Below, piece after piece: positions 24,777-33,800 of a stretch of DNA of 34,544 nt (position 1 is the first letter of the stretch; each line of letters starts with the position of its first letter). The stretch spans positions 1-34,544 of the forward strand of contig JAFTDB010000030.1 of the NCBI GenBank assembly GCA_017454375.1. Reading direction: 5' to 3'. Under the pieces are notes generated by a model, which had not been told where the DNA came from, did not search any database, and saw only the letters and a list, made by a program, of their open reading frames with translations. Source of the stretch: Acholeplasmatales bacterium (lineage in GTDB: Bacteria; Bacillota_I; Bacilli_A; Acholeplasmatales; Anaeroplasmataceae). Made by a program: the position numbers and the translations under genes.

Positions 24777-26195
24777 CTATTTATTACGTTTTATTATTGT
24801 TAGAATATGATCTAATACTTCCTTATTTGTTACGACAAGCAATAATCCTCTTCTTACTCTATTCATACCTTGATATAAAAGCTGAACATAGCTATAGGTA
24901 CTATTTTTCTTATCATATGATTTTAATTTATTACCTTCATAATAAAATTCATCACCGATCTTCATAACTACATAATCGAATTCCTGGTCATATACCATAT
25001 ATTTATATGTAATATATTTATAGCCCTTTAATTCATATTCTTTGATCTTTTCATCGGCATTCATATCACTATCTTCATAAATTATCTTAATATTACTATA
25101 ATCCATTCTTTCCTTACTACGTTTAGTAAGATCTAGTAGATTATTAATGAATGCTGAAATATCCTTGTTAGCTCTGATACGATGGGTTAGCTTATAGATA
25201 TTGCCTCTAGATAATCTATTTATTTCATCCATAATTAATTTTACAGATTCCTTTTTGGCAGCCTGACGCTCATCAAATGAGAATACGCATTTTAATTTAT
25301 TTGTTCCAACATATTTTTCTAGTTTCTCAAGCTCACCGCCTCTTATACGGTGAGTTTCATCAACTAAAATATAGTCAGGCATTTCCATAGTATCATAATT
25401 GATATTCTTGATTGCCTCAATTTCTAAATTCTTAACAAGCTTAGCAAGTATCTTATGCTCATTCCACACATCACCACAGCTTATTATTAGCACCTTAGAT
25501 GTTAAGGCAAGCTCCTTAGCTAAATCATATAGTAGTAAGGTTTTACCAGTACCAGCATTACCAGTTACTGCCACATAATGGTTATTACCTGAAAGCTCAC
25601 ATAAAATATTACGTTTAGTAGATTCCTGGTTTTCTGTAAGAATATAATTATCCTCAATAAAGCGTAGTGGATCTTTAAGTGGAGATATCAAGACAGAGCC
25701 TACATCATAAATATGATCCAGATCAATTTGGATATGCTCTTTATTTAAGGATAAAAACATTTGGATTTCTTCAAATGAAGCTTCTATTAATTCTCCATTT
25801 GAATATTTATAGACCATTTTATCTTCATCTACATAACAATATTCTAATATCTTTTTATTCAGCATCTTTAAAAAGTATGCATTCTGTTTTAATTGCCTAT
25901 ATATCTTATCACCAGTATTAATACTCTTTAATTCAATGTTTAAAACATATCTATCAGTTATACACATTAAATCAAATTCTTTAGATAATTGAGGAAGTGA
26001 ATAGCTATATAAGAAATCATCATAATAAGATGAATCAAGCTTTATAAATGATAATAAATTATTTATGGCAGTTATTTCATGATGATGATACATCTTCTCA
26101 TCAGTGAAATTAGCTAAATATCTTACATATTTTTCACTTAGCTTTTCATCCTTATGAAGTTGAACCAACTCATATAGATTTACATAATTAACCAT
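24777..26195 (-). CDS. DUF2075-type ATPase/helicase-like protein with N-terminal PD-(D/E)xK-like nuclease domain
   Basis: A 472-aa protein. The N-terminal part (about 30-130) contains FD75LMCITDRYVLNIE88LK90, the D...ExK arrangement of restriction-type nucleases. The ATPase part has Walker A GNAGTGKT (212-219), Walker B YILVDET (275-281), SFDERQ (306-311) as a motif-III analogue, LTHRIRA (336-342), and a final YQGMNRVRRGLLLVVTN segment near 445-461 that fits a helicase motif VI in DUF2075-type superfamily 1 proteins. Nucleic-acid processing or defence is a reasonable inference; no partner methylase or defence gene adjoins it. It starts 4 nt after the giant surface protein gene, behind GAAGGG located inside that gene's end, so both are cotranscribed. 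Confidence 0.72.
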   Translation of the reverse strand: MVNYVNLYELVQLHKDEKLSEKYVRYLANFTDEKMYHHHEITAINNLLSFIKLDSSYYDDFLYSYSLPQLSKEFDLMCITDRYVLNIELKSINTGDKIYRQLKQNAYFLKMLNKKILEYCYVDEDKMVYKYSNGELIEASFEEIQMFLSLNKEHIQIDLDHIYDVGSVLISPLKDPLRFIEDNYILTENQESTKRNILCELSGNNHYVAVTGNAGTGKTLLLYDLAKELALTSKVLIISCGDVWNEHKILAKLVKNLEIEAIKNINYDTMEMPDYILVDETHRIRGGELEKLEKYVGTNKLKCVFSFDERQAAKKESVKLIMDEINRLSRGNIYKLTHRIRANKDISAFINNLLDLTKRSKERMDYSNIKIIYEDSDMNADEKIKEYELKGYKYITYKYMVYDQEFDYVVMKIGDEFYYEGNKLKSYDKKNSTYSYVQLLYQGMNRVRRGLLLVVTNKEVLDHILTIIKRNK

Positions 26196-26199
26196 ATCA

Positions 26200-29100
26200 T
26201 CAATCCCTTCTCTTTAAATAAATGCTTATAACAATCAATATAACTAAAATACCAAGTAGGGTTATACCAATAGCTACGAATAATATTATTTTATTATTCT
26301 TTTCTATCTTTTCTTGTTTTTGTTCTTCCTGTTTCTTCTCTTCTTCCTTCTTTTCTTCTTTAGGAGTTACCTCATTATAAGTTATATTAGTTGTTATATT
26401 TAGTGGGTTAGCCTTAAACTCTCCAAACTCAATTAAGTTCCATTCATCCTTATTACCAGCATAAATGATAGATTCTATATTATCACAGCCATAGAATGCA
26501 TAATCACCAACACTCTTAATATCTTTAGAAATATTAATCTTTTTTAAAGATTTAATATTCATAAACTGGTACGCACCTATCTTAGTAATTAAATTAGATA
26601 AGGTAAGCTCAGTTACTTCCTTACTAGATTCAAAATATAAATTAGTTGCATAGCACATTGGATTAGAATATCGATTATTAAATTTAATGTTAGCCCAATC
26701 CTCGATAGTACCCTCATAAAATACATTCTTTATTCCACTTAGGCTATAGAAGGCACCAGCCTCTATTTCCTTTAGTCCCTTAGGAATAAATATATTTTCT
26801 ATTAAATCAAAGTTAACAAAGATATAAGCCTTTAATTTAAAGTTATTAGGAATACGTATAGTATCTAGCTTTTCATAGCTATTATTATTTAAAGTATAAA
26901 ATTCATCAGCATAAAACATTGGATTAGCATATTCATTTTGGAATGTGATATTACACCACTCTAATGTATCACTATTATAATAGATATTTTTAATACTATT
27001 TGATAAATAAAATGCATCCGCATCTATTCTTTCTAAGGTATTAGATAAATAAATATCTTCTAATGCTTTATTAGATTCAAATGCCTTTAAGCCAATATAT
27101 TTAATCTTCTTAAGATTTAATACATTAATACCACAATTATAAAACGCATAGCTAAATACATAAACTAAATTATCTAAATATACGCGAGCAAGCTTAGCGT
27201 TATTACAGAATGCATAATCACTAATAATAGTTGTATTAGCTAAATTTATATTATCAAGCTTAACATCACCATCAAATGAATGATAACCAACAGATTTGAT
27301 ATCATCACCAGAAACGCCAGTTAAATTAATGTTATTATAAAATGCATAGTCACCAATAATCTCAGACCCACCAATATTTATTTCTTCTAGCTTTTCATTT
27401 TTATAGAATGCATAAGCTTCTATCTCTTTTAAATTATCTGGCAAGATAATAGTTTCAACATTTATATTATATAATGCAGCATAACCAATAATATCAGTTT
27501 TAGTTATACTAATCTTCTTTAATGATCTAGGAATATAATATGATTTATATTCTTCTTTATTTATAGTTGGACTATAAATAATTTGTTTAGTTTGAATAGA
27601 GTTTGAATAAGAATTAGTTCCAAATAAATATCCAATTGGATATCTAATACTATCACCTGTTGGTGACATTCTACCAACAAATGGTAGCTCTAGCTCTTCA
27701 AGTGATACTGCCCCTACTAATATACCTTCCTCTATTAAGGCAGCATCATTAATCTTGATACTCTTTAGATACGTCATATTAGCAAACGCATATTTTTTAA
27801 TTGTTGTAACATTACCTGGTAAGACTAAATTTCTAACATGATTACAATTAAAGAATGCTTTTTCACCAATTGATAATAAATTAGATGTAAATGTAATACT
27901 ATTTAATGTCTTAAAGCCATAAAATTGATAATCGCCTATTTTATTAGCCTCAGGTATTTCTAAGCTAGTAACCTCATAATAAATATTATTATCATTTTTA
28001 GCATAAATAGATTGAGCCATGCTCATTGGATTAGAATATTCATTTACAAATTGAATATTTAACCAATTGTTAATATTAGAATCATAATATACATTTTGTA
28101 GCTTAATGCAATTTATAAACGCATCCTTGCCTATATATCTAAGATTATCTGATAATGTAATCTTATTTAACATCATACATCCATAGAATGCATAATCTCC
28201 AATATACGATATGCTGATATCTACTTCCATTAGGCTACTACAGTTTTGAAATGCAGAATCCCCTATTTCTATATCAAATGATTTATTATCAAGCTCAATC
28301 TTAACAATATCTTGTTTATTATAAAAACAGCTATTATTTATTTTACATAGCCTATATGTTTTATCATCCTTATAGATATATAGTGGAACTGATAAATATT
28401 TATCATTACCATCATATCCATACAAGATATATGTAAGATCACTTTGATAAGTGATTTGATAATCACTAATCACTTCACTTTTTAACGCAAATACTGCCTT
28501 TATTTCAATATCGTAAGATGGCATATAAAAGCCAATACTAGAGCTTGATAAGATTGAATTTTTAAATGATGAATTACCGTACGTTAATTCTGTTAGAATA
28601 TAACCACTATCTGGGGTTGGTAGAATAGTAATATAATTTGAATAATATGAGCTAATTATTTCTTCATTATTATATTTAATTTTAATATCACCATGTCCTT
28701 CTATATTTAAGGTGATATTATATAAAATACGTTCATATTCAATATCTAATACATATGATTTATCAATATTGAATTTATAATTATTATTGGTAATCAAGCT
28801 AGTAATGTCTACATCCCCTAGCATTACTTTTTTTATTCTACTACCAGTTTTGTTATAAATATCAATACTTGCTTCTTCACCACTATAATATGAATCCTTA
28901 TTAAGATTATATGTTCCACTACTTGTTGAAGACGCTGTAATAAATAATAATTCATTAGTACTACTATCAACAAATGATTCAATTACTGTATTATAGCTTT
29001 TATCTAATAATCTAAAGAAATAATATTTATTACCCGAAGAGTATCTATCATAATCAAGTAGCTTATTATCATTTAAGCCACTATATCTATTTTGATAAAT

Positions 29101-31089
29101 TAATTTATCACTCGCATCAAATTTATCATCATCTGACATATAGATCATTAATGTTAAATCATAGCCAGTAATATAATATTTATTATTTTCTTTTAAAATT
29201 GTTGGTGATAGCACCTCAACATTAAGATATTCCTTATATAGTGTAGTGCTAGTAGTTTTAATTTTAGTGTAGCCACAGCCATCAAATGCGTTACTACCAA
29301 CTCTAGTAACATTATATAAATCTAATGCCTGATGAAGTGATGTAGTATTATAAAATGCTTCATCACCTATCTGGCTAACATTTGTAATAACTAATGTATC
29401 TAGATTAGTTAGATTCTTAAATGCATAATTAGGTACTTGAGTAATTGATGATAAATTCAATTTCTTAAGCTCTGGTGTATTAGCAAATGTTAGTGATGGA
29501 CCATCATCACCTGGTAGTATTGTCCTTAATTTAGATAAAGAGAGCTCTTCAAGTGTTTTAGAATCCTTTACTACCTCATTATAATTAATATTTTCTAATT
29601 CTATCTTTTTAATATTTGTAGAATTAAATGGATATTTACCTAAGGCAATATTAAATGATGCCTTAACACTATTTAGATTGAGGCCCATAAAGGCATCCGC
29701 AGCGATACCTCTTACGGCTCTACCGTTAATAGTTGATGGTATTTCAATATCCTTTATACCACCAACATATTTAGTGATGTATGATGATGAATCTAAGATT
29801 AAGCCGCTACCATCCTTATTAACATCACCATTTACAAAGTAAGCTGTCTCGTACATCTTAGAATGTGAGGCAATAATATCATTACCATCAATTGCATAAA
29901 TGATAAATTTTAATAGTGTTGAATTTGTAATACTTATATTATTTTCATATAAGCTTGATACACCATAATATGGATATGATCCATCAGTTGAATAATATAT
30001 TTTATAATCATATCCACTTCTTTGATTTGGAATATCAATTTCTAAATCAAAAGAATCACTAAAATCATTATCAGTATCAATATTACCAAATGATAGGGTT
30101 GGCTCACTTATAGTTATATTATTAATTCCTAGGTTAAGTGATGGCATACCATATCCATATAGACTATCTTTACCTTTATCACCTAAATCATATGAATTAT
30201 TCATAAGTGCTTCTTTTAATGCCCATACATTATCTATACCAACCACATTGTATCTTGATGTGATAGACGCCATTAGGGCTGCCGATAAGAAGCTACCACT
30301 TGTATGAGTGAATTTAGCATTACCAACTTCCAGGATGTCTTCTGACTTGTAAAAGTCAGGTATGGTAGTAAGTAGGTTATCACCAATAAGTGAATAAGAT
30401 ATACCACTACCATAATCAGAATATGATGATAAATAATGATAATTATCATACATACTATTTTCAGTTATTGAATTAATTAATAATGCATTACCATCATAGG
30501 CAATATTATCACTTTTATCAGTTGTATACATGATTGGTAAAATATCATTATTGCATAATTTTAAAACCGCATCACTAATATCATCAGATACATATGGCAT
30601 AATTACTGATGCTACATTGATATGATAATCTGTTTTAACTGATGAAATATAATTTAGGGCATCAGTTAAATAATATGATGATGTTTCATTATGATCATTG
30701 CTTATTTTAATTGGAATGATTTTAACATTAGAATCAGTAGAGTCTTTGATGATACCACTAATCATAGTACCTCTACCATTATCATCTTCAAATAAATATT
30801 TAGAATTACCATTTGTATATTCCTTTGAATATAAGAATCCTTTACCATAGATTAGAGACACTCTATCTTCTAAATATTTATTATCTGTATCTATACCACT
30901 ATCAAGTACTGCGATATAGACATCCTTATTATCAATGTTGTTAAGCTCTACATATTCATTGTAGTTATCAAAGCCTAGAATTGAATAATCATTTAATTTA
31001 TCGACATCTATTTTGCTAGGCTGTGGGGCTAAAGAAAAAAGTGGCAATAACAAAAATACAGATTTTAGTAGAAAACCATGAATCTTCAT
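26200..31089 (-). CDS. Giant surface protein: inactive-looking subtilisin-like domain plus BspA-type leucine-rich repeats
   Basis: A 1629-aa protein with a signal peptide (1-24, no lipobox). A subtilisin-like domain spans about 50-330: Asp63 in VLDSGID is kept and Ser266 in SGSFLSAALMA fits the Ser position, but the catalytic His of the HGTH block is Arg106 (NGRGTMISG) and the oxyanion Asn region reads MYTTDKSDN. It therefore looks like a pseudoprotease. From about 420 come blocks of BspA/LRR_5-type repeats (IGDYAFYGC, IGEKAFFNC, SVGDYAFYGC and many more). Four WxNI.F-type units (YSNPM, YANPM) are interspersed, and a Cys-poor beta-rich stretch lies near 650-880. A Lys/Glu/Gln linker leads to a membrane segment (about 1601-1624) and KRRD tail; there is no LPxTG motif. 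Adhesion or protein binding at the surface is likely. GGTGGTGAG precedes the ATG. Confidence 0.85.
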   Translation of the reverse strand: MKIHGFLLKSVFLLLPLFSLAPQPSKIDVDKLNDYSILGFDNYNEYVELNNIDNKDVYIAVLDSGIDTDNKYLEDRVSLIYGKGFLYSKEYTNGNSKYLFEDDNGRGTMISGIIKDSTDSNVKIIPIKISNDHNETSSYYLTDALNYISSVKTDYHINVASVIMPYVSDDISDAVLKLCNNDILPIMYTTDKSDNIAYDGNALLINSITENSMYDNYHYLSSYSDYGSGISYSLIGDNLLTTIPDFYKSEDILEVGNAKFTHTSGSFLSAALMASITSRYNVVGIDNVWALKEALMNNSYDLGDKGKDSLYGYGMPSLNLGINNITISEPTLSFGNIDTDNDFSDSFDLEIDIPNQRSGYDYKIYYSTDGSYPYYGVSSLYENNISITNSTLLKFIIYAIDGNDIIASHSKMYETAYFVNGDVNKDGSGLILDSSSYITKYVGGIKDIEIPSTINGRAVRGIAADAFMGLNLNSVKASFNIALGKYPFNSTNIKKIELENINYNEVVKDSKTLEELSLSKLRTILPGDDGPSLTFANTPELKKLNLSSITQVPNYAFKNLTNLDTLVITNVSQIGDEAFYNTTSLHQALDLYNVTRVGSNAFDGCGYTKIKTTSTTLYKEYLNVEVLSPTILKENNKYYITGYDLTLMIYMSDDDKFDASDKLIYQNRYSGLNDNKLLDYDRYSSGNKYYFFRLLDKSYNTVIESFVDSSTNELLFITASSTSSGTYNLNKDSYYSGEEASIDIYNKTGSRIKKVMLGDVDITSLITNNNYKFNIDKSYVLDIEYERILYNITLNIEGHGDIKIKYNNEEIISSYYSNYITILPTPDSGYILTELTYGNSSFKNSILSSSSIGFYMPSYDIEIKAVFALKSEVISDYQITYQSDLTYILYGYDGNDKYLSVPLYIYKDDKTYRLCKINNSCFYNKQDIVKIELDNKSFDIEIGDSAFQNCSSLMEVDISISYIGDYAFYGCMMLNKITLSDNLRYIGKDAFINCIKLQNVYYDSNINNWLNIQFVNEYSNPMSMAQSIYAKNDNNIYYEVTSLEIPEANKIGDYQFYGFKTLNSITFTSNLLSIGEKAFFNCNHVRNLVLPGNVTTIKKYAFANMTYLKSIKINDAALIEEGILVGAVSLEELELPFVGRMSPTGDSIRYPIGYLFGTNSYSNSIQTKQIIYSPTINKEEYKSYYIPRSLKKISITKTDIIGYAALYNINVETIILPDNLKEIEAYAFYKNEKLEEINIGGSEIIGDYAFYNNINLTGVSGDDIKSVGYHSFDGDVKLDNINLANTTIISDYAFCNNAKLARVYLDNLVYVFSYAFYNCGINVLNLKKIKYIGLKAFESNKALEDIYLSNTLERIDADAFYLSNSIKNIYYNSDTLEWCNITFQNEYANPMFYADEFYTLNNNSYEKLDTIRIPNNFKLKAYIFVNFDLIENIFIPKGLKEIEAGAFYSLSGIKNVFYEGTIEDWANIKFNNRYSNPMCYATNLYFESSKEVTELTLSNLITKIGAYQFMNIKSLKKINISKDIKSVGDYAFYGCDNIESIIYAGNKDEWNLIEFGEFKANPLNITTNITYNEVTPKEEKKEEEKKQEEQKQEKIEKNNKIILFVAIGITLLGILVILIVISIYLKRRD

Positions 31090-31121
31090 TATCTCACCAC
31101 CTTTATTTTCCTATTTATTAA

Positions 31122-31150
31122 ATTATATCATATTTAATAAAAACTGTAAA
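31122..31150 (-). promoter_or_regulatory. Promoter of the giant surface protein unit
   Basis: Minus-strand -35 TTTACA (31145-31150) and extended -10 TGATATAAT (hexamer 31122-31127) have a 17-nt spacer. It is one of the best promoter matches in the window. Confidence 0.7.
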
Positions 31151-31182
31151 AAAAGAAAAAATAGCGGAATCAATCCGCTATT
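31151..31182 (-). terminator. Intrinsic terminator AATAGCGGA/TCCGCTATT
   Basis: A 9-bp stem (31160-31168 with 31174-31182) with loop ATCAA is followed on the minus strand by a T-rich run. The core GCGGAATCAATCCGCTA recurs at 34196-34212. Confidence 0.85.
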
Positions 31183-31191
31183 ATTTACGTT

Positions 31192-31386
31192 TTATAAAAA
31201 TATTAAAAATATGCCTGAAAATTGCTTAAAAAAAGTAAAATCAATTATTTTACTATTCAACACAATATCAATATCTTCAGACATTCTGTCTATAAGATTA
31301 TATGCTTTAGATATCATATCATCACCATCTTTGTCCCTTTTATTATATAATTTTAGGGACAATTTGTAGAGAAAAAAGTTTAGCAC
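31192..31386 (-). pseudogene. Remnant of an AbiEii-type nucleotidyltransferase toxin
   Basis: A 64-codon frame (GTG start, no ribosome site) contains SKAYNLIDRMSEDIDIVLN, matching the nucleotidyltransferase core of AbiEii/AbiGii-type proteins (LSKxYxLIxRFSEDIDLxL) with the metal-binding ED-I-D. The preceding KGGT-like segment is damaged (KDGDD). Downstream residues no longer look like the family and the frame ends after 21 more codons, so over 80 percent of the toxin is missing. No AbiEi antitoxin is present. It is a trace of a former phage-defence or toxin-antitoxin gene. Terminator 31151-31182 lies just downstream. Confidence 0.55.
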
Positions 31387-31419
31387 TTATAAGTACTAAT
31401 CTAAATGTGTTATATTTTT

Positions 31420-31513
31420 TTATTTTGAAGACAAGGATAACGCGCAAACCGATTCAACGATATGCTCATGGATGGGCAGTCTAGGGAATAAGTTTGCAGT
31501 TTTAAGCCCTTTA
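31420..31513 (-). pseudogene. Gene remnant resembling the C-terminus of an RNA m5U methyltransferase
   Basis: A minus-strand frame, open through the end of the TmrB-like gene and closed by TAA at 31420-31422, reads ANLFPRLPIHEHIVESVCAL. The order Phe-Pro ... His-(I/V)-Glu-x-Val recalls the MFPxTxHxExV end of RlmD/TrmA-type 23S rRNA uracil methyltransferases. No start, no upstream catalytic motifs and an extra residue or two between Pro and His point to a decayed fragment. The GC content is visibly higher than in the flanks. The family call is tentative. Confidence 0.35.
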
Positions 31514-32026
31514 TTACAAGCTTTTTGCAATTATTTCTTCAACTATTTCTTCTGGTGTTCTATTTACAGTATTAATGTGTATTGCATTTAAATCATTATT
31601 TTGTGCTTCAATACACATTTTAACATTTTTCATACACCAGGATTCTTCACTTTCTCCTCTTTTTATAATTCTATCATGAATAGTTTGATAGTCTCCATCT
31701 AAAAAGAAATAGCCAACTTTGATATTATCATCTTTTAATTTCTTAATAATATCATTATAAGATTCTTTTCTAACTAATGTCATTGATACTACTATATCAC
31801 CATCATATTTGCTAGAAATATCTTTTAATAATTCATAATTAAATTTTCTCCATAATTCATAGTCTTCAAATATATAACTGAATATTAATTCTTCTGGATG
31901 ATTATCCCTTACAGCATTACCTACTGCTTCAGGATCAAATATATATGCTTTCTTTAATTTTTTAACTAAAGCTTCGGCTATAGTTGTTTTACCAACACCA
32001 TAACTTCCATTAATCCAATAAATCAT
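31514..32026 (-). CDS. TmrB-like P-loop NTPase
   Basis: A 170-aa protein opening with MIYWINGSYGVGKTT (Walker A, 7-15). It tracks the tunicamycin-resistance protein TmrB along most of its length: YIFDPEAVGNAVRDNHPEE, LWRKFNYELL, DIVVSMTLVRKESYNDII and ESWCMKNVKMCIEA. TmrB is an ATP-binding, membrane-associated protein that protects Bacillus against tunicamycin. Small kinases of the same fold are also common, so resistance here is only inferred. Length is close to TmrB (about 197 aa), slightly short at the C-terminus. A GAGGAAC site precedes the ATG. It lies 73 nt downstream of the DUF4143 ATPase gene and is perhaps cotranscribed. Confidence 0.75.
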   Translation of the reverse strand: MIYWINGSYGVGKTTIAEALVKKLKKAYIFDPEAVGNAVRDNHPEELIFSYIFEDYELWRKFNYELLKDISSKYDGDIVVSMTLVRKESYNDIIKKLKDDNIKVGYFFLDGDYQTIHDRIIKRGESEESWCMKNVKMCIEAQNNDLNAIHINTVNRTPEEIVEEIIAKSL

Positions 32027-32040
32027 TTTTGTTCCTCGTT

Positions 32041-32088
32041 TTATCTTATCATTTATCTTATCACTTTCTAATTTAATATGATAAGATA
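32041..32088. repeat. Direct and inverted TATCTTATCA repeats between DUF4143 and TmrB-like genes
   Basis: TTATCTTATCA occurs at 32041-32051 and again at 32053-32063. The second copy forms a perfect 10-bp inverted repeat with TGATAAGATA (32079-32088). There is no T-run and the stem is AT-rich, so an operator for the TmrB-like gene seems at least as likely as a terminator. Confidence 0.55.
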
Positions 32089-32099
32089 TATTATGTTAT

Positions 32100-33407
32100 C
32101 TATTTAATAAACCTCAATAAAAAGTCTGCTATTCCTATCACAGTAAAACCATTTAAGTCTAATGACTCTTCTAGTGGCTTATTAATTACGATTATTTTTT
32201 GAATTGAATCTTTTAACGCAAAGAAAGGTTTAAGTTCTCTTGCTTTTGTTTCTGCATTTGAGATATCGCTAGCAACTTGTATGTAGTATTTTTTTATTCC
32301 ACGTTGTGCCACAAAATCAATTTCATATGTTTTTCTAACGCTTTCGCCATTTTTATTTTTTTCATATTTTTCAAATGTTCCTACATTAACAGTATAACCT
32401 TTGTAAAGCAATTCATTATATACCATATTTTCAAGCATTTGTCCTTCATCATCATAAGCAAAATTAAGTCTTGCGTTTCTCAAACCATTATCAACAAAGA
32501 AATACTTTCTTAGAGCTCCAATTTCATTATTTCCTTTTACATCATAACGTGTTGCTTCTCTTAAAATAAATGCATCAATAAAATAATCAATATATTTTTT
32601 TACAGTGTCTTTATCTATGCTGTCTTTTGTCACACTCTTATATGTATCAGCTATTTTTTGCGAATTAAAGAGTTGTCCTGTACCTTCACTTATAATATTA
32701 CATAGTGAATCAAGAGCTTCTGTTTTTTCTAATTTATTATGCTCTAAAATGTCTTTAAAATATGTTGTTTCAAATAATCCCTTTAAGTAATCTTTTTTAT
32801 CATTAATATCTTTTAATACTGCAAGAGGCATACCACCATATCTCATATATTCAAATACAGTATCAGAAGATCTACTATTTTTATAATTTGAAAATTCTTC
32901 AAAAGAGAGTGGATATAAAGAAATATTTGTTGCTTTATCCCTAAATTCTGTAATTACATCAGATGATAACATCTTAGAGTTAGAGCCAGTAGCATATAAA
33001 TCAATATATTTTTCTCTAGATAATCCTAATACTACTTCTACAAAAGAAATAACATCTTTATCGTCTTCTTTAGCAATAACATATTCTCCATTTGTAAAAA
33101 TTGGATTAACAATTGTTGTTACTAGTTGTACCTCATCTATAAACACATAATTAATTGTATTAACATTACATTTATTCCTTATATATTTGTCTAGTTCTAT
33201 TGGATTTCTATATTTTACATTCTTTAAATCATCAAGCTCAACAATTATAATATTGTCTTCTGATACACCCTCACCTAGCAAATGCTTTTTAAATATTTCT
33301 TTTAACAAGTATGATTTTCCACATCTTCGTACACCTGTTATTATTTTTGGAAAACCGTTTCCTTTTGATGAAATCAATTTAGATAAATAAACATTTCTTT
33401 CAATCAT
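32100..33407 (-). CDS. AAA ATPase with C-terminal DUF4143 domain
   Basis: A 435-aa protein. The AAA_14 domain has Walker A GVRRCGKS (25-32), Walker B YVFIDEVQ (87-94) and an ATGSNSK sensor segment near 165. The C-terminal DUF4143 part holds YFFVDNGLRNA and a YEIDFVAQRG...YYIQVA segment with the E-x-D...Q-x-V layout of PD-(D/E)xK-like folds. The family is widespread in host-associated bacteria and archaea, often in many copies; its function is not established. AAAAGGAGAAA precedes the ATG. A pair of identical palindromes lies upstream, one in the leader. The gene appears complete. Confidence 0.88.
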   Translation of the reverse strand: MIERNVYLSKLISSKGNGFPKIITGVRRCGKSYLLKEIFKKHLLGEGVSEDNIIIVELDDLKNVKYRNPIELDKYIRNKCNVNTINYVFIDEVQLVTTIVNPIFTNGEYVIAKEDDKDVISFVEVVLGLSREKYIDLYATGSNSKMLSSDVITEFRDKATNISLYPLSFEEFSNYKNSRSSDTVFEYMRYGGMPLAVLKDINDKKDYLKGLFETTYFKDILEHNKLEKTEALDSLCNIISEGTGQLFNSQKIADTYKSVTKDSIDKDTVKKYIDYFIDAFILREATRYDVKGNNEIGALRKYFFVDNGLRNARLNFAYDDEGQMLENMVYNELLYKGYTVNVGTFEKYEKNKNGESVRKTYEIDFVAQRGIKKYYIQVASDISNAETKARELKPFFALKDSIQKIIVINKPLEESLDLNGFTVIGIADFLLRFIK

Positions 33408-33418
33408 GTGCTTTCTCC

Positions 33419-33446
33419 TTTTTCATAGAATTCTATGTTTTTTTCG
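33419..33446. repeat. 28-bp repeat copy 1 with CATAGAATTCTATG palindrome, in the DUF4143 leader
   Basis: A perfect 14-bp palindrome (33424-33437) flanked by T-runs. It is identical over 28 bp to copy 2 at 33495-33522. It lies between the -10 (TATAAT, 33447-33452, minus strand) and the ribosome site, so it covers the expected transcription start and 5' end. Confidence 0.75.
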
Positions 33447-33452
33447 ATTATA
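33447..33452 (-). promoter_or_regulatory. -10 box of the DUF4143 ATPase gene
   Basis: TATAAT on the minus strand. The only good -35 (TTGACA, 33475-33480) is 22 nt away, too far for normal promoters, so an activator or a weaker -35 may be used. Confidence 0.4.
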
Positions 33453-33494
33453 GTTTAACATTTTTAATGTATATTGTCAATTTATGTAATGCCT

Positions 33495-33522
33495 TTTTTC
33501 ATAGAATTCTATGTTTTTTTCG
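33495..33522. repeat. 28-bp repeat copy 2 with CATAGAATTCTATG palindrome
   Basis: Identical to copy 1, centred 76 bp upstream of it. On the minus strand it is followed by AAGGCATT, resembling the AAGGAGAAA after copy 1, so the whole leader may have been duplicated. Confidence 0.75.
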
Positions 33523-33608
33523 GTTGTGTTAATTTTATTCAACTGCAATAGAAAGAATTAAAATACTTATTGCGAAATTCTTTATACTCAAATTGAATAC
33601 TTATGCAT

Positions 33609-33640
33609 TAAAAAAGCCTAAAATTTTGTTCTTTAGGCTT
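33609..33640 (-). terminator. Terminator downstream of the hicB transcript
   Basis: AAGCCTAAA pairs with TTTAGGCTT (33614-33622 with 33632-33640), followed on the minus strand by TTTTTT. It is well formed in both directions. Confidence 0.85.
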
Positions 33641-33800
33641 CATAAATTTGAACTATTCTTTTTCTGTTACGTTATAAATCTTTTCTTTATTACTTTGTAA
33701 TAAAGTAGTTTATTTCCGAAGGCTCTTATCAGTTTTGACAAGACAACATACCGTCTCAACGGGTGCCGTATAAGAAAGGTGCATTATTCTATGCACTGTT
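33641..33800 (-). other. Hairpin-rich untranslated region after hicB, candidate structured RNA
   Basis: No protein frame of note. Three hairpins line up between the hicB stop and the terminator: GTGCAT/ATGCAC (33779-33796, overlapping the stop), ACCGT-CTCA-ACGG with a bulge (about 33750-33763) enclosed by TCTTAT/ATAAGA, and a perfect 9-bp CTTTATTAC/GTAATAAAG (33685-33705). The centre is GC-richer than its surroundings. It could be a long 3' UTR, a small RNA or the end of a lost mobile element. It matches no RNA family I know. Confidence 0.4.

Noticed and set aside
33419..33522. CRISPR-like pair of repeats
   Set aside because: Only two copies, each itself palindromic and flanked by T-runs, in a promoter; no cas genes.
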